The notes: a model not told the origin generated them from the sequence alone. DNA of 29,121 nucleotides from an uncultured Oscillospiraceae bacterium (GCA_900542145.1 UQMF01000026.1:1-29121); one strand, 5' to 3'; counted from the first letter of the stretch, positions 7,636 to 16,141 are shown. Translations and numbers: made by a program.

Positions 7636-8943
7636 ATGTACAAACCAATTCTGACCGCGCTGGCGGTTTTCGGGCAGTTCCTGGCGCTGTTTCCGTTCAT
7701 TGTGACGGCGGAATGCGTCGGATTCGGCGAGCCGTGCTGGTGGCACTACTTCGCCATGTACGGCGGATTCGCGGCGTTTTACCTTTGCGGCAGACTGCTT
7801 TCCTGTTGGGCGAACGGAGGCGGCTTCTCAAGGAAAGTCAAGCCGTTCGTGATGTTCGTTTCAAGAGCGGGTGTGATAGTCCCCACGGCGGCTTTCTGCA
7901 TTGCCGGAGGTATTCTCGGTGCGCATTCCGGGCTGTTCATGTATTATCTGCCAGGAGCGATAGCGGCGTATTTCGCCGGTTATCTCTCTGTCGGCAAGGA
8001 CTACAGCGAGATATTCACCCGGGGGTGGTTCGCGGTATTCTTTATTGCGGCGGTGCTATCCGCACTGCTTATAGGATTTACCCATGATACCGGGATCATC
8101 TCCGCCGGAATGACGCAGCTGTGCGTTTCATTCGGCATAATGATGATAACCGCAGCGGTACTCACAAACCAGACTAACATTGACGTCCAGACCCGGCAGC
8201 GCGCCGGAGGGCACGCCGTGCTTCCGGAGGGAGTGCGCAGCTACAACGCGCTTCTTATCGGCGGCACCGGCGCCCTGATAGTCGGACTGTGCCTGTTCGC
8301 CGGACCGCTTGCTTCCGGGATCGCGGCGCTGTTCCGGCTGTTCATTGGGTGGATACTTTCGCTTCTGCGCGGCAGCGAGGTCAACGACCCGGCGGACGGC
8401 GGAATGGACGAAAACACCGCCGGGCAGATGGACTACTTCCAGAACAGCAACCAGTTCGCGCAGCTGCTGATATACGTTCTGGTAATAGGACTTGTCCTGC
8501 TGGCGGTGAAATTCCGGCGGCAGATATGGGCGTTCATCAAGGAGATTTTCGCACCGCTGTTCCGGGTGAATAACGACGTTAAGTCCTCCCCTTTCGTGGA
8601 CGAATTCAGCGCCAGCACCGACATGCGGCAGAGCTCCCGGACTTCCGCCAGGACAGAGCGCGAACTGCTGAAAAGGTACCGCCGGGAAACCGACCCGGTG
8701 CTGAAATACCGCGAGGGGTACGAGCTGTTCCTCATGCGGCTGGGCAGGAGTGCATTCCCACAGCTGCCCACGGATACCACCACGGTGCACTGCGGTAAGG
8801 GCGGAATGGCTTTCGGGGAGCGTATCACGAATTCCAGGATTGAAGTAATGGTGAAGCAATACGACCGGGTCAGATACGGCGGCGAGGTGCCGGACAGCGC
8901 AGCGCTGGAGCATCTGGATACACTACTAAAAGAGATAAGATAA
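7636..8943 (+). CDS. Membrane protein of the MoxR/DUF58 unit with a soluble C-terminal domain
   Basis: A 435-residue protein with about seven hydrophobic segments in the first 235 residues and one more near 275-295 (LLIYVLVIGLVLLAV). A cytoplasmic domain of about 135 residues follows. That tail (TERELLKRYRRETDPVLKYREGYELFLMRLG) resembles the DUF4129-like tail found after transglutaminase domains in MoxR operons, but no transglutaminase Cys-His-Asp core is present. The gene starts 13 bp after the DUF58 stop and ends 19 bp before metH. I take it as the membrane platform of the MoxR/DUF58 system; function unproven. Confidence 0.65.
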   Translation: MYKPILTALAVFGQFLALFPFIVTAECVGFGEPCWWHYFAMYGGFAAFYLCGRLLSCWANGGGFSRKVKPFVMFVSRAGVIVPTAAFCIAGGILGAHSGLFMYYLPGAIAAYFAGYLSVGKDYSEIFTRGWFAVFFIAAVLSALLIGFTHDTGIISAGMTQLCVSFGIMMITAAVLTNQTNIDVQTRQRAGGHAVLPEGVRSYNALLIGGTGALIVGLCLFAGPLASGIAALFRLFIGWILSLLRGSEVNDPADGGMDENTAGQMDYFQNSNQFAQLLIYVLVIGLVLLAVKFRRQIWAFIKEIFAPLFRVNNDVKSSPFVDEFSASTDMRQSSRTSARTERELLKRYRRETDPVLKYREGYELFLMRLGRSAFPQLPTDTTTVHCGKGGMAFGERITNSRIEVMVKQYDRVRYGGEVPDSAALEHLDTLLKEIR

Positions 8944-8962
8944 TGGAACGGAGACATCAACT

Positions 8963-11335
8963 ATGACATTCAGAGAACTTCTTAAGACTGACGGACATAT
9001 CCTGCTTGACGGAGCAATGGGCTCCGTATTACAGCAGCACGGGCTGAAACTGGGCGGACTCCCCGAGGAGCTGAACTTCAACGAGCCGGACCTTATCCGC
9101 TCGATACACAAGGCTTACATCGACGCCGGCGCCCAGGGAATCTACGCTAACACTTTCGGCGCAAACCGTCACAAACTCCAGAACAGCAAATACACCGTTG
9201 AGCAGATCGTTCAGCAGGGAATCAAGATTGCCCGGGAAGCCGCCGAGGGCACCGACGTCCTGGTGGGACTTGACATAGGCTCCCTGGGAAGAATGCTGCG
9301 CCCGACCGGAGATATGCCTGTGGACGAGGCTTACGACATGTTCCGGGAAGTCATGGTTGCCGGAAAGGACGCAGACTTCATCGCGATCGAAACAATGACC
9401 GATCTCATGGAAATAAAAACCGCCCTCCTTGCCGCCAGGGAGAACACCGACCTCCCGGTGATCTGCACGATGTCATTTGAGCAAAACATGCGCACGTTCA
9501 CCGGGTGCAGCGCTGCGGCAATGGCGCTGACCCTCAGCGGACTCGGCGCCGATGTTCTGGGAATGAACTGCTCCCTTGGTCCGAAAGACGCTCTCCCTAT
9601 CGTTGACGAAATACTGAAATGGAGCAGCGTTCCTGTTCTTATCCGCCCGAATGCGGGACTTCCCGATCCGGCAACGAATCTCTACAACATGGGTCCGGAG
9701 GAATACGCCGAAATAATGGAGCACATCGCCGATAAGGGCGTTAAGGTACTCGGCGGCTGCTGCGGCACAACGCCGGACTATATCCGCGAGGTCGCAAAGC
9801 GCGTCAAGGAAAAGATCTGCGTAATGCCCACCCCGGAAATCCCGGCGGCGGTATGCAGCGCCTCCACCGTCGTCACCGTGGACACCGTGAGAATAATCGG
9901 CGAGCGTATCAATCCTACAGGAAAGAAGCTGTTCAAGGAGGCTCTCAAGAAGCACGACCTGGACTACATCATGCGCCAGGCGCTGGAGCAGACCGGGGCA
10001 GGCGCGGAGATCCTGGACGTCAACGTGGGACTTCCGGATATCGACGAAAAGGAAATGATGATCTCCGCAGTGAACGCGATACAGTCCGTAACGGACGCTC
10101 CGCTCCAGATAGACACCACTGAACTCCCTGTGCTTGAAGCGGCTCTGCGTATCGTACCGGGAAAGCCGATCGTGAACTCCGTCAACGGCGAGGAGGAGAA
10201 GCTCCGCACGGTGCTGCCCCTGGTAAAGAAGTACGGCGCCGCAGTAGTCGGACTGACCCTGGACGAGAACGGAATCCCCAAGACCGCCGAGGAGCGCTTC
10301 GCGATCGCCGAGAGGATACTTAACCGCGCGATGGAATACGGCATTCCGAAGCAGGACGTGTATATCGACTGCCTGACGCTGACCGCCTCCGCCGAGCAGG
10401 ACGGCGTTAAGGAAACGCTGAAAGCCCTGCGTATGGTAACTGAAAAGCTGGGACTGAAAACCGTCCTCGGCGTATCCAACATTTCTTTCGGACTGCCGAA
10501 CCGCGAACTTGTAAACACCACCTTCATTTCCCTGGCAATGCAATGCGGACTTACCCTCCCGATAATGAACCCGAATATCGCGGGAATGACCGGAGCCGTC
10601 CGTGCATTCCGGCTGCTGAGCGGATACGACCGCCACGGCGTGGAGTTCATCGAGAACTACGGCGCGGAAGTGAAGAAGCCAGCCGCCGCAGCTGTAACAG
10701 CCGACATGGATATCTCCGACGCGGTTGCAGCTGGTCTGAAAGCGGAATCCGCGGCGGCGGCGGAGAAGCTGCTCGGCTCCGGCACCGACCCGATGGAACT
10801 CATCAACGGCAAGCTGATTCCGGCGCTGGATTCCGTGGGCGCGAAATTCGAGAAGGGCACGATATTCCTGCCGCAGCTGATTCAGTCCGCCGGTGCGGCG
10901 CAGGCGGCGTTCGACGTGGTGAAGAAGGCGATCTCCGAGCGCGGCGGCAGCGGAGTTTCCGCCGGAAAAGTCGTTCTCTGCACCGTCAAGGGAGATATCC
11001 ACGACATCGGAAAGAATATCGTAAAGACCCTGCTTGAGAACTACGGCTTTGACGTCATCGACCTCGGCAAGGACGTGGACTACCAGACCGTTGTGGACGC
11101 AGCGATAAAATACGACGTCCGCTTGGTGGGACTTTCCGCGCTGATGACTACCACGCTCAAGAGCATGGAGAACACAATAAAGCTGCTGCGCGAGAATAAC
11201 GTCAACTGCAAGGTAGTTGTCGGCGGCGCGGTACTCACGCCGGAATATGCTGAGAAGATCGGCGCGGACTACTACGCAAGGGACGCAAAGGAAACCGTTG
11301 ACATCGCAAGAGCAGTCTACAGCGTGAACGGATAA
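8963..11335 (+). CDS. metH: Cobalamin-dependent methionine synthase lacking the reactivation domain
   Basis: A 790-residue enzyme that moves a methyl group from methyltetrahydrofolate through cobalamin to homocysteine. Domain order: homocysteine-binding barrel (about 1-285) with zinc ligands Cys203, Cys266 and Cys267 in MNCS and GGCCGT; pterin-binding barrel (about 305-565, starting IIGERINPTGKK, with EILDVNVGLPD); B12 cap (about 575-655); B12-binding Rossmann domain with DxHxxG (Asp678, His680, Gly683; His680 is the lower cobalt ligand). It stops there. The C-terminal AdoMet-binding reactivation domain of the 1,200-residue E. coli type is missing, as in several anaerobes that carry it on a separate protein. 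GGAACGGAGA precedes the ATG. No B12 or SAM riboswitch fits in the 19-bp gap upstream. Confidence 0.95.
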   Translation: MTFRELLKTDGHILLDGAMGSVLQQHGLKLGGLPEELNFNEPDLIRSIHKAYIDAGAQGIYANTFGANRHKLQNSKYTVEQIVQQGIKIAREAAEGTDVLVGLDIGSLGRMLRPTGDMPVDEAYDMFREVMVAGKDADFIAIETMTDLMEIKTALLAARENTDLPVICTMSFEQNMRTFTGCSAAAMALTLSGLGADVLGMNCSLGPKDALPIVDEILKWSSVPVLIRPNAGLPDPATNLYNMGPEEYAEIMEHIADKGVKVLGGCCGTTPDYIREVAKRVKEKICVMPTPEIPAAVCSASTVVTVDTVRIIGERINPTGKKLFKEALKKHDLDYIMRQALEQTGAGAEILDVNVGLPDIDEKEMMISAVNAIQSVTDAPLQIDTTELPVLEAALRIVPGKPIVNSVNGEEEKLRTVLPLVKKYGAAVVGLTLDENGIPKTAEERFAIAERILNRAMEYGIPKQDVYIDCLTLTASAEQDGVKETLKALRMVTEKLGLKTVLGVSNISFGLPNRELVNTTFISLAMQCGLTLPIMNPNIAGMTGAVRAFRLLSGYDRHGVEFIENYGAEVKKPAAAAVTADMDISDAVAAGLKAESAAAAEKLLGSGTDPMELINGKLIPALDSVGAKFEKGTIFLPQLIQSAGAAQAAFDVVKKAISERGGSGVSAGKVVLCTVKGDIHDIGKNIVKTLLENYGFDVIDLGKDVDYQTVVDAAIKYDVRLVGLSALMTTTLKSMENTIKLLRENNVNCKVVVGGAVLTPEYAEKIGADYYARDAKETVDIARAVYSVNG

Positions 11336-11342
11336 CGGACAT

Positions 11343-11380
11343 AAAAAAGAGGGGCGTTTTTTGATCCGCCCCTCTATTTT
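11343..11380. terminator. Bidirectional terminator between metH and the lipoprotein gene
   Basis: A 9-bp perfect stem AGAGGGGCG (11348-11356)/CGCCCCTCT (11367-11375), with ATTTT on the plus side and six T residues when read on the minus strand. It ends both convergent units. Confidence 0.9.
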
Positions 11381-11394
11381 ATTGTATGAAGTAT

Positions 11395-11910
11395 TTACTT
11401 GAGTATCTCCTCAGCCTTGGTGTTGTCTGCGGTGATAGCATAGTAAACAGTCGTGCCGTTTAACTTTACGAAGCAGTCGTCGAACTTGTACATCTCCTCA
11501 GGAGTGTAGTCCTGATAGGTTGACTTCTGGGTTTCAATACGAGATTCAAGCGCAGTCTTTACCTCGTTTGCCTTAGTCTGGCTTTCGGCAACGAATACGC
11601 CGAACTCGTCCGGGAATGCGCCGGAGCCGCAGGTGTATGCGACGTAATCAGTAAGACCGTCGGCGGTGAACCCCAGGCGGAGCTCCATGTTCTCGCCGGT
11701 GACCTCCACCATCTCCCCTGCGAACTCTACATCTGCAAGGAGCTTTTCAGCCTTTTCCTTGGCTGTGGCAGTGCTTTCAGCAGTAGCGGCAGCGGAGCTG
11801 TCGGAAGAAGTTGCAGAAGAGCTGTCGCCGGAGCCTGAGGTTCCGTTTCCGGAGCAGCCTGCCATGAGTAATGCTGCGAGAAGCGCAGCGGCTGTGAGTG
11901 TCTTTTTCAT
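11395..11910 (-). CDS. DUF4358-like lipoprotein
   Basis: A 171-residue predicted lipoprotein. The signal sequence MKKTLTAAALLAALLMAGC ends in the lipobox LMAGC with Cys19 as lipid attachment site. A Ser/Ala/Thr-rich linker covers residues 20-50. The folded part has a pattern like DUF4358: GAFPDEFGVFVAES...VKTALESRIETQKSTYQDYTP..., then FVKLNGTTVYYAITAD. Function of this domain is unknown. AAAGGA lies upstream of the ATG. It is the last gene of the GH9/SGNH unit, 16 bp after the SGNH gene, and ends at a bidirectional terminator. It probably sits on the outer face of the membrane beside the anchored SGNH protein. Confidence 0.75.
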   Translation of the reverse strand: MKKTLTAAALLAALLMAGCSGNGTSGSGDSSSATSSDSSAAATAESTATAKEKAEKLLADVEFAGEMVEVTGENMELRLGFTADGLTDYVAYTCGSGAFPDEFGVFVAESQTKANEVKTALESRIETQKSTYQDYTPEEMYKFDDCFVKLNGTTVYYAITADNTKAEEILK

Positions 11911-11926
11911 TTTTTGTCGTCCTTTC

Positions 11927-13483
11927 TTAAATCAGGCTCTCAATGTAAGAGAGCATTACCTTGTATGTCACGCCCTTGAAGTGAAGTCCGTCACTCTCTG
12001 CATATTCATGCAGGAAGTATCCGTTATCGTCCGAGAGCAATGAATACATGTCTATGTATGTAATTCCCTTTTCATCAGCGAGAGATTTGATGAACTTGTT
12101 GAAATCAGTGATCATTTTATTTGTGATACCGGCGTAGGCAGCGGAAGTGCTGTCGTCCGTGACCGGAGTTACCGCCAGAACGTAAACTGTGCTGTCCGGG
12201 CACTTCTTTGCGAGCTTGTCCAGCAGCGTGCGGTAGCTGTCCTCCATGGCGGAAGCAGTGGTGATTCCGTTCGAACCTAGCATGATAAAGATACGCTTGG
12301 GCTGCATTTTCACTGCGTAATCAAACGCAGTGCCAGTGCTCCCATCTCCTAGGGTGATCTCGGTGTTATAAGCCTTGTAGGGAGTGTACCCGACTGCTGC
12401 GGCAACATTCTTCGGGGAAAGCGCGCCGTACAGCGAAAGTCCGGTGGTGATACTGTCGCCGATGAACAGGTCGTTCGCGAAGAATTCCTGGTCGTAGCTT
12501 TCGGAAAGTCCAGTGCTCTCGGGTTCGGACTGCTCCGGCTCGGAGGAGGTGGTTTCCTCCGGCACGGAAGTATCCTCGGGAGCGGTTGTCACAGCCGGAG
12601 TGAAAGTCCCTGCTGCCTTGGAGGAAGCCTCCGCCTCAGGTGCCTCGGTGATGTACCGCTGGATATAGCTGAGGATATATTCGTATGTCGCACTGGTGAG
12701 GTGCATTCCGTCAACTTCGTTATATTCCTGCTTCAGGCATCCGGAATCATCGCTCATGTGCGTGTTTAGATCAAGATAGATCACGCCCAGTTCGCTGCTG
12801 AGGGTCTTAAGGTACTCGTTGAAAGAGCGAACGTTGTCGTTGCCGAATCCTGCGCTCGCCGCCGCGCTGCTGTCAGCCGTCAGCGGAGTGATGGAACAGC
12901 AGTATATCACGGAATCCGGGCAGACCTCCTCAAGCTTGACCATAAGGTCGCGGAAGCTTCCCTGCATAGCGTTCGGGGAAGAAAGCCCGTTGAACCCCAG
13001 CATGAGGAATATGCGCTGCGGCTGCATTTTCTCCGCATAGGAAAGCGCAGTTCCGCTGCTTCCGTCGCCAAGGGTGATGGCCTCGGCATGCGCCTTGTAG
13101 GGCGTCAGGCTAACGCTTGCAGCAACGTTCGACGGGTCAAGCTTGGCGTAGTCGGAAAGTCCGACCGCAATACTGTCGCCGATGAACAGGTCCTTGGAGA
13201 AGAAGTCCTTGCTGTAATCCGCCGACCCGAAATCCACGTCGGTGAACTCAGGCTCCGGCTCTGCGGTGGGTTCCGCTGTTTCCTCCACCGTGGCTTCAAC
13301 AGTCGGCTCGGAGGGCGTGGGCTGATTCTCTGGCTTGCTCTTCCACACGTTCAGCAGAACGATCAGCGCAACGATTACCAGCACCAGTCCCACTGACATA
13401 GCAATCAGCATTATCGCCTTTTTTGACAGACCGGATTTTTTCCCGCTTCTGACGGGAGGTCTTTTATTTGATTTCTTTGTCAT
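11927..13483 (-). CDS. Membrane-anchored protein with two tandem SGNH/GDSL hydrolase domains
   Basis: A 518-residue protein: short basic cytoplasmic tail (MTKKSNKRPPVRSGKK), one membrane helix (about 22-46), a Pro/Glu/Thr-rich linker (47-90), SGNH domain 1 (about 93-277), a second Ser/Glu/Pro/Thr linker (about 278-330) and SGNH domain 2 (about 333-518). Both domains keep the catalytic set at exact 240-residue spacing: Ser104/Ser344 in FIGDSI, Asn165/Asn405, Asp258/Asp498 and His261/His501. Domain 1 reads MLGFNG where domain 2 reads MLGSNG. Such enzymes often remove acetyl or other acyl esters from polysaccharides or peptidoglycan; the substrate is not known here. The ATG at 13483 has GGGAG 8 bp upstream, preferred over an in-frame codon at 13504. 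It starts 25 bp after the GH9 stop. Confidence 0.88.
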   Translation of the reverse strand: MTKKSNKRPPVRSGKKSGLSKKAIMLIAMSVGLVLVIVALIVLLNVWKSKPENQPTPSEPTVEATVEETAEPTAEPEPEFTDVDFGSADYSKDFFSKDLFIGDSIAVGLSDYAKLDPSNVAASVSLTPYKAHAEAITLGDGSSGTALSYAEKMQPQRIFLMLGFNGLSSPNAMQGSFRDLMVKLEEVCPDSVIYCCSITPLTADSSAAASAGFGNDNVRSFNEYLKTLSSELGVIYLDLNTHMSDDSGCLKQEYNEVDGMHLTSATYEYILSYIQRYITEAPEAEASSKAAGTFTPAVTTAPEDTSVPEETTSSEPEQSEPESTGLSESYDQEFFANDLFIGDSITTGLSLYGALSPKNVAAAVGYTPYKAYNTEITLGDGSTGTAFDYAVKMQPKRIFIMLGSNGITTASAMEDSYRTLLDKLAKKCPDSTVYVLAVTPVTDDSTSAAYAGITNKMITDFNKFIKSLADEKGITYIDMYSLLSDDNGYFLHEYAESDGLHFKGVTYKVMLSYIESLI

Positions 13484-13508
13484 TATTTTCTCCCAATTAT
13501 ACATTTGT

Positions 13509-15170
13509 TTATTCCGAAAGCCCTGCCAGCAGGAACACTGCCGGAGAGTTCCAGTAGATGGTAACCTCGTTGAGGGAATAGCACTCCATGTTATCTGAGT
13601 AGCACTTCATCGGCGGAGTTCCCTCTGGTATCAGCTCCTCTGCGAACTTGTCGTCCCTGTGGCTGTCCGGACCGCCGCTCACCAGTCCGGGGAAGCACTC
13701 CTCGATTTTATCCGCGAACGCCTGGCGGTGATGGGGGTAGTTCACGCAGAAACTCCCCACGCCGGTGACAAAGCTGTATCCCGTGGCATTCACGCCGAGC
13801 AGGTAATCCAGCTGCATTTTCGCGTACTTGCGGAATCTGGGTCTGCCAATGACGGAATTCCCCTCCAGCCAGTCCGCGATGAGGAATATCATGCCATTTG
13901 TGAGCACCTGCATGTTGCTCCCCCAGTGGAAATCCTCTGGAGTAAGGGAAACGCCCCAGCCGCTCCTGTCGCAGACAGCCGCGAGGGCTTCCGCCCGGGA
14001 GATGAAATCCTTGTGGAGCATGTTGAGAATGGAGCCGCCGGCTCTTCCGCTCAGCAGGAGCGACACCGCACCAAATCCGCCCACTGAAGCAAATCCCAGG
14101 GCAGTCCGTGGGAAATCCGCCTGGATAAGTGCGAGCAGCTTCGTGTAGTAGCGCTCCTCCCCGGTGACTGAGAACAGCTCTGCCGCTGCCCAGAACCGGT
14201 TATCGACGTCGGAATGCTCACCGTAAACCCCAGTGCCGCACCCCTCGGGATTCGAGAATCCTATGAACTGCGGATTTCTCTCCAGCCAGTCGTAGGCGGC
14301 AAGGGAGCACTTCATCAGCCAGTCGGCGAAAACTCCGTCGTACTTACGGTACACTGTGGAAGCCAGCGCGGTTACTGCGGCGAAATCCGCCGTGGCGCTG
14401 GAGGAAACCGGCAGCACATACATCTGCCCGTGATCGTCCTCCGGCATGACGAAATCCGCATGCTGAGCGGTGGTGGCCTTGTGCCATACCGCGCCGTCAA
14501 ACCGCTGCATTTTAAGCAGCCACTCCAGCTCATAGCGGCACTCTATAAGCACATCGGGCATATCCGACGGCTTTCCTGGGATATTCAGATCCTGCCGCCG
14601 GAATGCCTTGGGATACAGCTTCCAGCCGTAAATCAGGTGGGCGAGCGCCGTTGCCGCAGCGGTGGTGTATCTTCCGTAGTCGCCGGCGTCATGCCAGCCG
14701 CCGGATACCTCCAGCGAAACCGAGTGGTTCTCCCACAGGAGAGCGCGGCCGCAGTGGCACTTGCCGTGAATCCACTGACCGGCGTACTGCGGCAGGAGTT
14801 CGCAGCCGCAGCGCTGGAAGTAGAACGCTTTCATGCACTTGTCGAAGCAGTCAATATACACATCATCGCGTATCTTAAACGGCTCTGAACTTTCGCTGCC
14901 GGATACCACGCGGTACTCCCCCGGGGTTTTAAGTCCCGAAAAATCCGCACGCCAGGTATCATCGCCGGAAGCCTCGTCGTGCCCGGCGGATACCACGCTT
15001 CCGGACAGCACCTGCATTCCGCTTTGATCAACCACGGCAAAATATGATGCCGGGAATGTCAGCACGGCGACCTTTTCGTCCCCGGGTCTGTACCCAGCCT
15101 GATCGACGAAAATCTTCATCGGAGCTTCGAGCATTTCGGGACGGGGATTTTCTATTTCATCATTGTTCAT
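13509..15170 (-). CDS. Glycoside hydrolase family 9 enzyme without signal peptide
   Basis: A 553-residue GH9 (cellulase-type) enzyme that inverts and cleaves beta-glucosidic bonds. An N-terminal Ig-like domain (about 18-100, starting MKIFVDQAGYRPGDEK) precedes the (alpha/alpha)6 barrel. Catalytic features: GGWHDAGDYGRY with Asp161 and Asp164 as the base pair, PHHR near 479-482, and the acid Glu535 in SLNEVTIYWNSPAVF. Cys121, Cys138 and His139 resemble the structural zinc site of related enzymes. No signal peptide, dockerin or carbohydrate-binding module is present, so the enzyme looks cytoplasmic and may act on imported oligosaccharides. The ATG at 15170 has GAGG 8 bp upstream. Longer in-frame readings reach upstream of the promoter at 15226-15254 and cannot be right. 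First gene of a three-gene operon. Confidence 0.9.
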   Translation of the reverse strand: MNNDEIENPRPEMLEAPMKIFVDQAGYRPGDEKVAVLTFPASYFAVVDQSGMQVLSGSVVSAGHDEASGDDTWRADFSGLKTPGEYRVVSGSESSEPFKIRDDVYIDCFDKCMKAFYFQRCGCELLPQYAGQWIHGKCHCGRALLWENHSVSLEVSGGWHDAGDYGRYTTAAATALAHLIYGWKLYPKAFRRQDLNIPGKPSDMPDVLIECRYELEWLLKMQRFDGAVWHKATTAQHADFVMPEDDHGQMYVLPVSSSATADFAAVTALASTVYRKYDGVFADWLMKCSLAAYDWLERNPQFIGFSNPEGCGTGVYGEHSDVDNRFWAAAELFSVTGEERYYTKLLALIQADFPRTALGFASVGGFGAVSLLLSGRAGGSILNMLHKDFISRAEALAAVCDRSGWGVSLTPEDFHWGSNMQVLTNGMIFLIADWLEGNSVIGRPRFRKYAKMQLDYLLGVNATGYSFVTGVGSFCVNYPHHRQAFADKIEECFPGLVSGGPDSHRDDKFAEELIPEGTPPMKCYSDNMECYSLNEVTIYWNSPAVFLLAGLSE

Positions 15171-15225
15171 GGTAATGACCTCGTTCATTATCATGGGCGG
15201 ATTTCCGGTCTGCCCATACACATTT

Positions 15226-15254
15226 ATTCTACCACAATACCATAAATCTGTCAA
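15226..15254 (-). promoter_or_regulatory. Sigma-A promoter of the GH9/SGNH/lipoprotein operon
   Basis: On the minus strand TTGACA (15249-15254), 17-bp spacer, TAGAAT (15226-15231). The leader is about 50 nt. It fixes the GH9 start downstream of it. Confidence 0.85.
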
Positions 15255-15310
15255 TATAAAAATGTAATCAGAACTGCATTTTCTGTCTGTATTCACGTTC
15301 TTCCCCACGC

Positions 15311-15340
15311 AAAACACCCCCTGGCTCATGTCAGGGGGTG
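15311..15340 (-). terminator. Terminator after yebC
   Basis: Stem CACCCCCTG/CAGGGGGTG, 9 bp perfect (15315-15323 with 15332-15340), followed on the minus strand by TTTT. It isolates the GH9 operon from the yebC transcript. Confidence 0.8.
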
Positions 15341-15359
15341 TGAAGTATAATGCCCGGAA

Positions 15360-16112
15360 TCAGTCCTCGTCGTCAGCCTCGGGAGCGTCCCAGTTATGGT
15401 ACACGTTCTGAACGTCGTCGTTGTCATCGAGGGCTTCCAGAAGGAGTCCCATCTTCTTGATCTGATCCTCGTCGGTGAGAGTGGTGTATGTAGAGGGTAC
15501 CTGCTCTTCCTCGGCAGAAACAACCTTGTAGCCCTTCTTGCCCAGCTCCTCGGCAACTGTGGAAACTACGGAGGGGTCTGTGGTTATCTCAACAACGCCG
15601 TCCTCGAAGCTGAAGTCATCGCCGCCGGCTTCCAGAATATCCTCCATTGCCTTGTCCTCGTCGATATCTCCGTCCTCGTTGTCGAGCACGATGATTCCCT
15701 TGCGGGAGAACATGAAGGACACGCAGCCGCTGGCGCCCATGTTTCCGCCGAACTTGTCGAAGTAGTGGCGGATCTCGCCTGCGGTACGGTTTCTGTTGTC
15801 GGTAAGGCACTCAACGATAACCGCAACGCCGTTCGGACCGTAGCCCTCATATACGCAGTCCTCATAGTCGTTCTTCTCTGCGCCGCCGGCTGCCTTCTTC
15901 AGCAGTCGGTCAATGTTGTCGTTCGGGATATTGTTGCTCTTTGCCTTCTGAACAAGCGCATAGAGTCTGGAATTGTTCGCCGGGTCAGCGCTTCCAGTTT
16001 CCTTAATGCAAACGAGGATCTCACGGCTGATCTTGGTGAATACCTTTGCTCTTGCGCCGTCCTTCTCGCCCTTCTTGCGCTTGATGGTGCTCCATTTTGA
16101 ATGTCCTGACAT
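15360..16112 (-). CDS. yebC: YebC/PmpR-family protein
   Basis: A 250-residue YebC-family protein. It begins MSGHSKWSTIKRKKGEKD, the family signature, and continues with GYGPNGVAVIVECLTDNRNRT and an acidic C-terminus. The family has been described both as a DNA-binding regulator and, more recently, as a translation factor that relieves ribosome stalling at proline-rich stretches (related to mitochondrial TACO1). The sequence does not decide between these, although the company of obg and mrnC favours a ribosome link. AAGGAG precedes the ATG by about 9 bp. It is the last gene of the obg transcript, 29 bp after the YitT-family gene. Confidence 0.95.
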   Translation of the reverse strand: MSGHSKWSTIKRKKGEKDGARAKVFTKISREILVCIKETGSADPANNSRLYALVQKAKSNNIPNDNIDRLLKKAAGGAEKNDYEDCVYEGYGPNGVAVIVECLTDNRNRTAGEIRHYFDKFGGNMGASGCVSFMFSRKGIIVLDNEDGDIDEDKAMEDILEAGGDDFSFEDGVVEITTDPSVVSTVAEELGKKGYKVVSAEEEQVPSTYTTLTDEDQIKKMGLLLEALDDNDDVQNVYHNWDAPEADDED

Positions 16113-16141
16113 AAGTTCTTTCTCCTTATTCTGTATTTAAT

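Noticed and set aside
8944..8962. B12 or SAM riboswitch before metH
   Set aside because: Only 19 bp separate the stop of the previous gene from the metH start codon.
9473..11002. Long open frame of 509 codons on the minus strand opposite metH
   Set aside because: It is the shadow of a strongly conserved gene: no ribosome binding site, no family resemblance, and low-complexity Arg/His/Gln-rich composition. Similar long shadows lie opposite the YibE/F gene (987-2156), the DUF58 gene (6393-7700) and cca (24510-25664).
15171..15329. N-terminal extension of the GH9 protein to 606 residues
   Set aside because: It would begin upstream of the TTGACA-17-TAGAAT promoter at 15226-15254, so it cannot be in the mRNA.
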